A stretch of DNA of 64,000 bases from JAFALK01 sp036500605 (GTDB lineage: Bacteria > Pseudomonadota > Gammaproteobacteria > Burkholderiales > Burkholderiaceae_C): contig DASYBU010000029.1 of assembly GCA_036500605.1 (NCBI GenBank), positions 124,001 through 188,000 on the forward strand, in the 5' to 3' direction. Below, piece after piece: positions 1-10,300 of this stretch. How positions within the stretch are numbered: the stretch's first letter is position 1; the number at the start of each line of letters is the position of its first letter. Under the pieces are notes generated by a model. It did not search any database and was not told the DNA's origin. It saw only the letters and a list, made by a program, of their open reading frames with translations. The position numbers and the translations under genes were made by a program.

Positions 1-70
1 CGCGACGGTCGCCGCGAGATGTAACGTGATAGATCGCGCCAGGGAATTCGATGCGGAGTGGGCGGGCCAT
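1..70 (-). CDS. REP-associated tyrosine transposase (RAYT), 5' end only
   Basis: Only the first 23 codons are in the window; the gene continues past the left edge. Reading the minus strand from the ATG at 68-70 gives a protein beginning MARPLRIEFPGAIYHVTSRG, then Asp-Arg-Arg. This is the characteristic N-terminus of the RAYT (TnpA_REP, Y1_Tnp superfamily) transposases, in which the His of the YHV(T/I) segment precedes the HUH motif further on. These single-strand transposases act on short palindromic REP sequences and are usually chromosomal single copies. The upstream 16-bp tandem duplication (115-146) carries a small palindrome, which fits a REP-type target. The gene sits directly beside the toxin/immunity cassettes. 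The family call is firm from the N-terminal signature; whether the gene is intact cannot be seen. Confidence 0.85.
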   Translation of the reverse strand, partial: MARPLRIEFPGAIYHVTSRGDRR

Positions 71-114
71 ACACCATAGCTTAGGCGAGGCAAGTTAGGG
101 GTTCAAATTTAAGA

Positions 115-146
115 CTTGACCCTCAAGCTCCTTGACCCTCAAGCTC
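115..146. repeat. 16-bp perfect tandem duplication with internal palindrome
   Basis: CTTGACCCTCAAGCTC occurs at 115-130 and again, without a gap, at 131-146. Each unit contains CTTGA-ccc-TCAAG, a 5-bp inverted repeat. It lies 45 bases upstream of the RAYT start codon, where REP-like target hairpins are commonly found, so it may be the element's recognition sequence. That link is inferred. Confidence 0.7.
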
Positions 147-156
147 CTAAATCAAG

Positions 157-179
157 GAAGCCCGCAGCAAACGGGCTTC
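157..179 (-). terminator. Hairpin after the 108-aa partner gene
   Basis: GAAGCCCG (157-164) and CGGGCTTC (172-179) form an 8-bp perfect stem with a 7-base loop. On the minus strand it follows the stop of the 191-517 gene by about 11 bases, and the downstream side is moderately T-rich. It is probably an intrinsic terminator with a weak T tract. Confidence 0.6.
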
Positions 180-190
180 ATCATTCAACT

Positions 191-517
191 TCAGTGCGCA
201 GCAGCGCTATCCAATCGCTTGAGTATTTCCCGGGTCATCATGTAGTACGTCTCGACAGGACGGCTGTCGCCGGCTAGATATTGAACAAGCTCGAAAAACC
301 TGCGGTTGCCCCCCTCAGATTCATAGTCCTGCATAGCGCGAACGACCTGTTCTAACACTGCTTCCGCCTCAATAGGATTCGGACACGCTCGGTCAGCATC
401 GAGTCTTTCCACGGCAACGTCAACGGCCGACGATGCCAACTTGAGGACAAGAAGATTGTGCTGAGGCCCAGTGATTCGCACCAGCTTGTAAAAGGGAGCG
501 TTTTCTATGAACTGCAT
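191..517 (-). CDS. Candidate immunity protein of the orphan toxin tip (108 aa)
   Basis: This small soluble protein of 108 residues has no signal peptide or membrane segment, and I recognise no named family. The role is inferred from position. It starts 11 bases after the stop codon of the start-less toxin-tip remnant at 529-963, on the same strand, which is the standard toxin-tip/immunity arrangement of polymorphic toxin loci. GAGG seven bases before the ATG serves as ribosome binding site and lies just beyond the end of the tip frame. The sequence looks mostly helical, with an acidic middle (DADRACPNPIEAEAVLEQ). A hairpin terminator follows. An unrelated hypothetical gene cannot be excluded. 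Confidence 0.55.
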   Translation of the reverse strand: MQFIENAPFYKLVRITGPQHNLLVLKLASSAVDVAVERLDADRACPNPIEAEAVLEQVVRAMQDYESEGGNRRFFELVQYLAGDSRPVETYYMMTREILKRLDSAAAH

Positions 518-528
518 GTCTGCCTCAT

Positions 529-963
529 TCAGTAAGGAGAAGGATACCGGAGGTCGGCAGCCGTGTGAGCGTCAAGGTAGCTAGGGCCATACTTGTTCAT
601 GTACCACGCCTCGGCAGTCTCGTGACGCAGCAATTGCATATCAACGTCAGTAAAGCTGCCGTCAGTCAAGCGTTGCCACGAGCCTGCCATGCTGGGGTCT
701 GCATCGAATCTAGACCATACCGGTTCCACACCGTAGTCACGGTACCTGTCCAACAAGTGCTCGTCGTAGAACACGTGGTCTTTCACCGTTTGAATGTTTT
801 TCGGCTTGATGCCAGTGTTCTCAGCAATTTTCGCTACGTCAGTCGTGTCAGCGCGAATCTGCTCATAGGTTCGTTCCGCTGCCGCATAGGCATCTGCTGA
901 AGCAACAGGACCACCCGCGCCGGTTTGCCTCAGCAGCGATGAGTTTTCGGCATTGCCAAATAC
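529..963 (-). pseudogene. Orphan Rhs/YD-type toxin tip lacking a start codon
   Basis: An open minus-strand frame ends at the TGA at 529-531 and reads upstream without a stop to 1114. Its coherent protein part begins near 963 (FVFGNAENSSLLRQTGAGG...). No ATG, and no GTG or TTG with a ribosome site, opens the long frame; the only in-frame start is a GTG at 784-786 giving 85 aa. The tip has an Ile-Lys-Pro-Lys-Asn segment, then HVFYDEHLLDRY, then LLRHETAEAWYM and a final YLDAHTAADLRYP. This His-Glu/His pattern recurs at the C-termini of polymorphic toxins, as I recall it. It is best read as a displaced toxin tip, silent unless recombined onto the large gene. The immunity-like gene follows immediately. 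Confidence 0.65.
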
Positions 964-965
964 AG

Positions 966-986
966 AAAAGCCCGCTCGGAGCGGGC
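966..986 (-). terminator. Intrinsic terminator of the 996-1319 gene
   Basis: GCCCGCT (970-976) and AGCGGGC (980-986) form a perfect 7-bp stem with a 3-base loop. On the minus strand it is followed by TTTTC. It sits 9 bases after the stop of the EF-Tu-domain-2-like gene and right at the beginning of the orphan toxin tip, so transcription of the active cassette should stop before the silent one. Confidence 0.8.
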
Positions 987-995
987 CGTGTGAGC

Positions 996-1319
996 TCAGG
1001 CGTCGATTTCGCAGCCGGCCGCTATTCGTTCGATGCCATCCCCGGAAACGTAAATTGCTCCGGAGTGCTGAGTAGATAGCAGTTCTACAAATTTTCTGAA
1101 GTATTGAATCTCTTCAACCTTCAACGAAACTGAGCCCAGCGTCTCTTTGGACACCGAGAAATTGTGCCCCTCACCCTTGACTACTATTCTCTTGGTCGCC
1201 ACCTTAAAGACGTCTCCAATACGAATTTGCCCGCGGGTGCAGCGACCAACAAGAAGCACACCGCTCTTGTATGAGCTCACGCCGTCAATCTCAAACCGCG
1301 CTGCATCAATATCACTCAT
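996..1319 (-). CDS. EF-Tu domain-2-like small protein, candidate immunity protein (107 aa)
   Basis: The protein has 107 residues and no signal or membrane segment. By eye its order of motifs follows domain 2 of translation GTPases such as EF-Tu: F-x-I near residue 9, SGVLLVGRCTRGQIRIGDVF (about 19-38), a variable central strand pair, and a final GIERIAAGCEI that parallels the EF-Tu domain-2 ending. It is therefore probably a lone beta-barrel without the GTPase domain. Its ATG lies one base after the TAA of the 5403-aa YD-repeat gene, so the two are translationally close, as expected for a toxin tip and its immunity protein. A decoy of the toxin's target is an attractive but unproven idea. A terminator follows. 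Confidence 0.6.
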   Translation of the reverse strand: MSDIDAARFEIDGVSSYKSGVLLVGRCTRGQIRIGDVFKVATKRIVVKGEGHNFSVSKETLGSVSLKVEEIQYFRKFVELLSTQHSGAIYVSGDGIERIAAGCEIDA

Positions 1320-1320
1320 C

Positions 1321-4300
1321 TTAACCTCCGACCTTTGAGTTCAGTTTAGTGGCCTGCTGGATGTATTGCTGCACTTGTTGAGGCGTCATTGCCGGATGGC
1401 TTCGCAGCACGTCCGAAAGGTCGCCGGTCACATGCGATTGAACGTTTAGACCCATGTCATTGAGTATATTCAAGGAATCCCTCGCAGAGATGGAATATGG
1501 CGCCCGTTGAGCAAAGACATCGGGCGTAACGGATGCACCCAGCTCTCGCTCCAACTGCACGAGCGGTGTCGTGTCAGCTCCCATCGGCACGTTGCCAATG
1601 CCAAGCTCGACATCCAGTCCCTTGCTAGGCCCGAAGAAGACCGAAGCCGGCGTTCCGTCCATGCCTTCGCGACCCAGGCCGAATATCGTTGCTTTCAGGG
1701 GGTCGATGGTCACAGGCGTATAGCCAGCAATCTGCGAGGACTCGCCTCCGGCCACCGCAGCGTCCGCGCGAGACCCCCGGAACACCCAAAGGTCTCCGCC
1801 AGTTGTGTTGACCAACTCGGACATTTGCGCATCGCTCAAGCCAATCGCCTTGAGCCCTTCGACTTGACCTGAGGTCAGAATCTGCGAAGCGCTGGTATTG
1901 CCAACCGTTAAATCCATCCCTAAGCCTGCCGGACGAAGCGTGGCCAACACCTTCGGAGCAGCATAGAACGTAACTCCATCCTCAAGAAGTCCACTTAGTC
2001 CTGAAACATTGTCTCCATTATAGAACGATATACCAGAGCGAATGATCGGAAGGCCACTGACAACCGCAACTGCGGTCGAGCCAAGACCATTCTGCTTTAT
2101 GGCTTGACCAAGATCACTAACAGGCTCATATTCGGCATTTATTGGGATGAGCCCCTTGGCCTGCGAATCAACGTGATTACTATAGCCAAATAGATCGACC
2201 ACCCCACCTAAGGCACCCTTTATTCCTTTATATATATCTGGCACCAAGCCCCTACCTGTTTTGTCGTAGTCTCCACTGAAGATCCACTTGGCGGTGTTGA
2301 ATGTGGCCGTTCCCAATTCATCCAACGTTATTGGATGCGCATTCGGTGCGATGGACCCGACCGCGTCAGACAGCTTTTGCAGCCCCGACAAGAACGGCAA
2401 ACCCGTAACTGGCGCAGGTACCCCTAAGCCCACGCCGGATTGGGCAGCCGCCACATCACCGTAGGCGGGCCCAGTACCGCCACGTGGGCCAGCGTTGGCC
2501 CGCAACGAGTTATAGTAGGCTTGAGCGTCGGCGTTACTATTTATACGATTCGCGCTAGGTAGCTCGAGTCTCGTGAGTTTTGACGTATCAAGCTGATTTA
2601 TTTTTAACTCAGGCAAAGACTTTTGCAGTTCCGGATTGAATGGCGCAAGCTCAGGTATGGAGGGATCCCTATTCGACCGCTCGATGCCATCGTCGACCTG
2701 CGCACTCCAACCCGACGCTGACACGCGCAACCCACCCTGGGTCTTCGGCACAAGCGCATATTGCTCATTCGGTTGCAGCGCCTCTCCAATGCCATCGCCA
2801 AGCCCCTGAGCGAACGCCTGCCCCAGTCGCGAACGAGTATCCGTTGCTGACAGCCCAAACGCTTTCGCTGTCGCCCACCCGCCGACCGCACTGGACACCG
2901 CGCTGGTAGCAATCTTGGCACTCGCCGGATCCCAGCTTGAAAACACTCCAGAGATATTCTGCGAGACGGCGTTGCCAGCGCCGGCCGCAACGCTAGACAG
3001 CGCTACGGCGCGCCAACTCCATTGGCCTTGCATGGCCATGCTCACTGCCGTGCTAGCTCCAGCTCGCACCACTGCACCCGCGGTGGCCATCCAGCCATCC
3101 TTGGCGCTGAGTGCACTGCCCAGCGGCGACCCATTCAGGATGCCACCAGTCTGGGCCAGAGTGTTGAGCCCCGCCCCGACACCGCCAGATATGGCCCCGC
3201 CGATTGCGGCCTGCCCCACCGCCTTCCAGCTGAAGTCCTGCACATTGCCGGTGGCCATGCCGACCAACTGGCTGGCCACAGAGCCCAAGGCCGCACCGGC
3301 CGCCGTAGCTACCGCTGCGCCTGCGACAGTGACCCCAACACCGCCAATAGTGGCGGCGGTACCGGCGAACAGTGCGGGTGCAGCCTCGGCCAGCGCCGCA
3401 GCCGCTGCACCGGCGGTGATCACCGTCACAACAACAGCGACCACGATCATGAGGATCAGGCCCGCTGTGCCGCATCCCCCCGCCTGCGGCGGAGGCGGCG
3501 GAGCCGGCAAGGTCGGATCAATATGCCCGATCACCTCGCCCGGGTTGTACGGCCGGAAGGTGTTGGCATTGTTGTGGATGTTGGTGACCTTGTTGGGGAT
3601 CGTCAGCACCTGGCCAGCCACCAAGGTGTCGCTGCCGCGCAGACCGTTGGCGTCAGCAATCAAGTACCACATCGAGGCGTCGCCCCACACGCTTTGCGCG
3701 ATGGAGCTCAGCGTGTCGCCGTTGCGGACGGTGTAGCTGCTGCCCGTGGCACCCGGGTAGCTGGCGTTGATCGGCTCATAGTTCTGATCGAAGTCCGCGC
3801 TGGTCACGGGCTTGAAGTTCTTGAACTTGTCTTCCTGCGGCCTGCCGGCGTTGGCCTTTTCGTCAGCAGCCAGCTGCTCGGCGTAGGAGACGCGCGTGTC
3901 GTCGCTCAGATCGGTGGTCACGTCGCCGATGCGTTTGCCATCGGCGTAGTAGTAGTTGTGAACATAGGTCTTGTTGAGCCCCTCAGACTCCTGCCGCTGC
4001 AGCACAAGGCCTTCAGCATTGCTGAAGTATTTGAAGGTGCGTCCCGCGACGGAGTCGGTCGCCGCTGACACATGCCCGTTGACGTCATAGGCAAGTGTCG
4101 TGACACCGCTTCCCGGAAGGCCCGTCTGGGTGGTCGTGATGCTCTTCTGCTTGGCACTGTCCCAGTACTCGTAGACGTAGCTGGTGGTGGATTGGACGGT
4201 GCCGCTGCTGTTCTTAGTCTGCACCTGCATCAGCTCGCCCACGTTCTGCCTGGTGCCATCCAGGCTATTGCCGTAGGTGTAGCTGGTGGTGCTGCTGTCC

Positions 4301-7300
4301 TTGTCGCGCACACTGTCCAGCACTCCGTCCTCGTCGTAGCTGCTCGTGTCCTGGCGGATGATGCCGGAACCATCCACATTGGACTCGGTGTAGACCGTGG
4401 TGCGGCCCAGGGCGTCGGCATTGCGGCGGCTGCGCAAGCTCGTCACGGCGTTGGTGCTGACGTTGGTCTTCTGGGTGTCCGTGTTGATCAGGTAGCCGTC
4501 ACTGCCGTAGGTGTAGGTCTCGGCGACCTGGTACTTGTCAGTGATCCCGGAGTTGTCGGCGCGGGGCAGGTAGGCGACATAGGCAGCCGTCTTGCGCTGT
4601 CCGGCTTGGTCATAGGTGATGGCGATGCCGTTGTCGCCGCGCACGATGGATCCCGAGGTGTCCGTCATGCTCTGCCCACGCGTTCCCGCAAAACTTCCCT
4701 TCGTCATCGTGAAGCGGTTCGCTGCATCGTAGGTGTACCAGTAGTCATCTCGGCGAATCACACCGTTGGTCTGCGGGTCCCAGTACAGGGCGATGGCGGA
4801 GCGGCGGTTGCCCACGGCGTCGTATTCGTAGCGCACGTCATTCGTCTTGTAGGAGCCGTCCCAGACATGACTGATACGGTTGAGTTCGTCATAGGCGATG
4901 TCATCGTCTTCGTAGACCGCGCCCAACGTGGTGTTGTCGGCCTTGAGCTCGCCGTACAGTTCCCAGACGCGGTTGCCTGCGTTGTCATAGCCGTAGCGAG
5001 AGGTGGTGTGAGTGGTGAGGTCGTTGGCTTCCTTGATATAGCCATTCTGCATGTACCTGTACTGAATGTTCTGGTTCTTGCTGCTGGTTTGCGAGGTGAG
5101 TTCGCCCGCGGCGTTGTAGTTGTAGACGTAGGTGGTGGCGCCTTCGTCCTGATGCCAGACAGTACGGTTGAAGTAGTCCACGCGGTCTATCAGCGTATGT
5201 CCGTCCGCGCTGGTGGTAGTGAGCTGGTAGCCACCCAGCAACTGACCACCTAAGCTGACCAGCGACGCGTTCCCAGCGGCGATAGCTTGATAGCTGTAGA
5301 TCGTCTTTCGACTCGCGGCTGTGATGGTGCTGGTGACACGGTTCAGCGTGTCGTAGAAGGTGGAATCCGTATCCAGCAAGGTATCCGTATGGCTGATTCG
5401 CCGATGCAGTGCGTCATAGACGTATGTATCGGTGACGTCACCAATGGAATTGGTGGTCGTGCTGCCCACGGAGTTGTTCAAGCGTGTCACTGCCTTGTGG
5501 CGTACGGCAACCAGGTTGTCGACCTGGTCGAAGTCCTGTTCCACGCGAGCGGTCAACTCATTGATCAAGACACGTGCATCGCCGAATATGTCGTATTGGC
5601 TCTGCTGCTCGCCGCCGTCGGCAGCCCATTGATAGCCCACATTCTGGCCGCCGCCCACATAGGCTTGCTTGCTCGTATGGTTGTTGGCATCGGTGCTGAC
5701 CGTCAACCGCCCCAGCAGATCGTAGCCATAGCTGGTGACGGGGCTTTCGCGGTGGACATAGCCATTGGCTTCGGTCACAAAGGTCTGGGCGTCAATCTTC
5801 GTGATCAGCTCGCCCAAGCTGTTGTAGATGAAGCGAGTGTGCAGGGCGTTCTGGTCGATGGCCGCCGTAAAGTTGCCAAGCCCGCCGGCGAGGTACTCCT
5901 TCGCCATATCATTGGCGCGATCAAGCGTGTTGTCGTCATACTCTTCTGCCACCTCGCCGAAGGCGTTGTAGGTTTGCGAGTGGGAGACCATCGCTTTGCC
6001 CAGCCCCACGATCACGTTTTGCTGCATATGCAACAAATCGGTAGGGTCGCTGCCGCCGACGGACAGTTGCCCATTGCTCGTATAGGCGGTGTTGACCTCG
6101 TCAACGGCTGGCGATCCATCGGTCTTGAGCAGCGCGATGGAATAGCCGTATTGCTCGATATTGGTGATCACACGTCCATCGAAGGAATGGTTCCATGTGT
6201 AGGTCATCCGCGTACTGTTCGCGTCCCACACGCCTTGAAGGACGAGGTCGTACTTGGTAACTGACTTCGTGGGATCCTGCGGGTCAGGCTGCGTCAGCGT
6301 CAGGTGCATCTGGGCTGCTTCGGGGTGTCCGGGCGGGCCGAGCAGGACCAGGGGGGGCTGTGGTTGCCTGTCCTCGTAGTGGGTGGCTGGCGTTACCTTG
6401 TTATCGACACTGAGGCTGAATTCACCGCCGCCACTGCCGAGCACTGTTCCATCTGCGCTGCTGGCCACAAAGTTGTAGCTGCGCGTGGCCGGCGGCACGA
6501 TATGCGGATCGATCAGGAGCGTGAACCCATTCGCGGCGGTGAGCGTCTGTGTGGCGTACCCTGCCACGGTAACCGCGAACGTGCTGGCGCCGGCCGGCGG
6601 GTTGAAGCTCAGGTACGCAGCCTTGTAGAGCGGCGCGCCCGGCGTGAACGTGGCCTTGCCGGCGCTGTCCACGGCGATTTCCCCTTGGCCCTTGCAGTTC
6701 AGGTTGCCTTGGCTGTCTAGTGTCTCGTAGTAGATGCTGAAAGTCTGGCCCCATTCAGCGGGCGTCAGGTCGACTACAAAGTCGCCGCTGCCGGCTGCAT
6801 GCACGCGTGTTGAGTTCGGGCCAGCGATATTGTTTTCCGGTCCCATATTCAGAACCGACATGGCTTGCGCACCGTCCACATGGATCCGGACTTGCTGGTC
6901 GTAGCTATAGATTTGCGGCTGGATAGTTCCCACAACTGAACCGTCACTGCCCAGCGTCAGAGTACCGTTGAAATTGGCATCTGAACCGCTGTAGCTGATA
7001 CCGATGGCAGTTGGTCCGGCGGAGGAGATCCACCCGCTAAGGTTCAAATAGGTCTGGCCGTTGACGACCCAGCGCCGGGAATCGCCATTCGCAAGATCAA
7101 TATTCTGACTGCCAACAGTCAGGTGGATATTACCCGACAAATTGGGGAGGCCGAGCTGAAAGACGCCGGGATAAATTGCTGTTGCCGAAGTTGGCGTTGT
7201 TTGAAATCCGACACTCTTGCCAATTTCGAGAGTGCCACTGACGTCTCCGACGTAGTATTCGTGTCCGGCGCGAGTTAAATACGCTCTGTATCGATAAGAG

Positions 7301-10300
7301 ACCGTTTTTTCTTCGTAGGCATTGGTTCCGGGAAATAGGGTTCGCAAGTAGGCGACCGATAGGTTGAATGCATTCGATGCCGAGACTGATACGGAAACCG
7401 GCTGGCCTCCGACCGTCAGATCGACTCGCAAGGCATCCCCGCCTTGAACGCCCATCGATGATGGAACGTTGAAGGTATATGCGGGCGATATTTGTGATAC
7501 GGTCTTCAGCGGGCTGTTCCCGACTGACATGAATGAGCTGGCGCTGACCGTGTATTGTCCGTAGTACATCTCGCCAGCTGATTTTTCAAGTATGTACTCG
7601 TAGGTCGCATTGCCGCTAGGCTGCAGTTGTGCAATGCTCGCTGAACCATTGCTGACAGAGACACTCGTCCAGTTATTGTTTGTGCCAGCCTGCCGGATGT
7701 GCAAAGTGGCCGTAGCTCCGCTATTCAACAACTCGGCTCGGAATGAGAGGCTGGAACCGTTAGACGTCACATCTGGCTCGACAACCGGCGTGCTGGCCAT
7801 GATCGTTGCAGCGTTTGTCGATGTGGAGGAGCTAACCGTCAACTGGGTCGCATAAACGACATTTCCCGTTGAGTCGAACCCTTTGATTAATACGGATTGA
7901 CCGTCGGTGGCGATATTTGACAAATCAACTGCAAACCAATGTGCGGAAGCCGAGTTGCTGCTTGTGGTCGGAGTATATACCGGCAGCATCATTGCGCCAA
8001 CCCAGTTTGCGGTCAGTGATGCAATAGCAGTCGTTCGCGGAATAAACAGAAACCCCGGATGCGTTGGAGTTATGGTAATACTCTGAGTAACGTAATACGT
8101 TCCGCTCGTCGATCCGAGTATGTCCGGATGGGACGCATCCGAATCAATGACTTGAGCATCTTCGCCCGATATCGAATTCGTACCGACTGGAAGAGCTAGC
8201 GGAACGGTCCCATCCTGCACCCAATTTGTATAGTTATCACCATGAATAACTGCGACCACAAATTGCTCGGCACCATACTGAGCAACGATGTTGAAATCTC
8301 TCGTCTTGTTTTGCGGGAGATCGAGATTCATTACTGAGCCAGGTTGGCCAGACGTTATTATTTGTTTGGTCGCGGCGTCAACAATAAGATATGGGGTATT
8401 TACTGGAAGTGCGGGAACAGATGTTGGCAGAGTAAATGAGATTGCGAACTGCTGACCAAAATCCTGTCGAGGTGCCGTGAACCGGGCATCATCCATGTGG
8501 GTTGACCCACTCCATTTGAAAGAATAGTCCGTGCTGCTCGCGGGGGGCTGTGAATAGTTCACTGACGGAACATCGCCGCCGATTGTCCAAACAGTACTTG
8601 CCGGTTGATCAGTATTTCCTGAACTTTGGGCAACGGCGCCCGTTCCATTCGAGGTACCGATAACGGTCGTATTGCTGGTCGAGGTGTAGGGAGTTGATCC
8701 CGGGTAGGCGCCGCCACCTGCATTGGCCAAGCTGATCGCGCCGTACAGATCTGCTAGCCGCTGCTGGAATGCGCCTTGCTTGCTGAGATCATCTTGCTCG
8801 TATTCGATTTTGGTTTCGATCGTCTTGATCAGCTGATTCTTCTTGTCGTAGACGCTGTACGTGCGGTTAAGGTGAGTGTCCACTGCCGCAGCCGCAATCT
8901 GTACCGTGCGCAGATTCACGTCGGCGTCTTGGCCGCCCTGAATTTCGCTGGTCGTGTTGCCGTTGCGGTCGTACAGGTAGATCTTGTCGACGCCGTCACC
9001 GGTATTGCTGCGCTGGACCTTGCCCAGCGTGTTGTACTCGGTGTACTCCTGCCAGCCGTCACCGAGACCTTGTGCGCTGATCTCACCGAAGGCGTTGTAG
9101 GCGGTCTTGCGTACTTCACCGGTGCCCACGTCGGTAGTGACCGTTGCCCGGCCCATGACGTCGTACTGGAACAGCTTGACGATGTCGTGCTTCGCGCCGC
9201 TGGCATCGAGCACATCCTTCAACGTCGAGCGGGCCACCTGGCCTTGAGCATTGAGTTCATAGATCGTCAGGTTGCGTGCTGCGTCGGACTGCGACACGCG
9301 ATTGCCGTTGATGTCATAGCCGTAGCTCGTGATGCGATCGTCCGTTTCGACTGCGTTGTCTCGCCCGCGCTGGATGCTGCGCGAGAGCGCGCCGAGGCCG
9401 TCATATTCGGTATCGGTCTCGGGCAATACCCAGTTGAGGTTCTGATCCGTATACCCCGGCGCAACGCGTGTGATCTCACGTCCGAGCTTGTCGTAGCCAA
9501 CGTCGGTCTCGGCCCAGGTATTGCCTGAGATCAGCTGCCGGGTCTGCGTGATGTTGCCCAGCCCGTCATACGCATAGGTAGTGACCGCATTCGCGCTGGA
9601 ATCCGAGGCGATATTGCCGTTGCTGTCGACGGATTGCGTGGCGACGCCATACACCGTTTGCGTCAACACGCGGCCCATGCGGTCGGTGTTGAAGTCGGTC
9701 CTGCGCGCGTCCGTGAGGCTGAGGCCAGCGCGCAAGGTGGCCGGATCGCGCAGAGCTTGGGCCTGCGTTGTGTCGTCCTGGCGCGCGTAGGCGCTCACGA
9801 GTCCTGCGTACTTGATCTCGGTGGTGGCGGTGTCCTGAAAGTCGGCGTAGTCCCAGGCAACGGCGTAGCCCATCTGGTCAATATGCAACACCTTGCGGCC
9901 GACTTTGTCGTAATAGGTGAAGGCTGAGTTGCCGCGTCCATCGGTCTCCTGAACCACATTGCCATCCGCGTCATAGAGCAGGGCTTGCAAGGTCACCGTG
10001 GACAAGTTCGTTGGCAGGAGGAAATCGCCACCGCTGGTCACTTGCGGATCCCAGTAGAGCACCGCCTCGCGCTGCTTCAACGTGAGGCGTCCAACGTCGT
10101 CGTAGACCATCACCGTATTGCGGTCGTTAGCAGAATCTATCGCGCCCGTTGGCGGCGTGCCGCCGGCGACAGCTGGCAGAGCTACGCGTGTGGCTCGGTC
10201 GCTCTCGCGCACCACATGGCCGGCCTTGTCGTATTCGTAAACCGTCAACGCACCATCGGCCGTGATCTGCGCGACCTTGTTGCCGGCTGCATCGTAGTAA

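Noticed and set aside
2915..6264. Several plus-strand frames of 270-390 codons opposite the giant YD-repeat gene
   Set aside because: They mirror the repeated YD codons (TAC-GAC) on the other strand, with no family match or ribosome sites.
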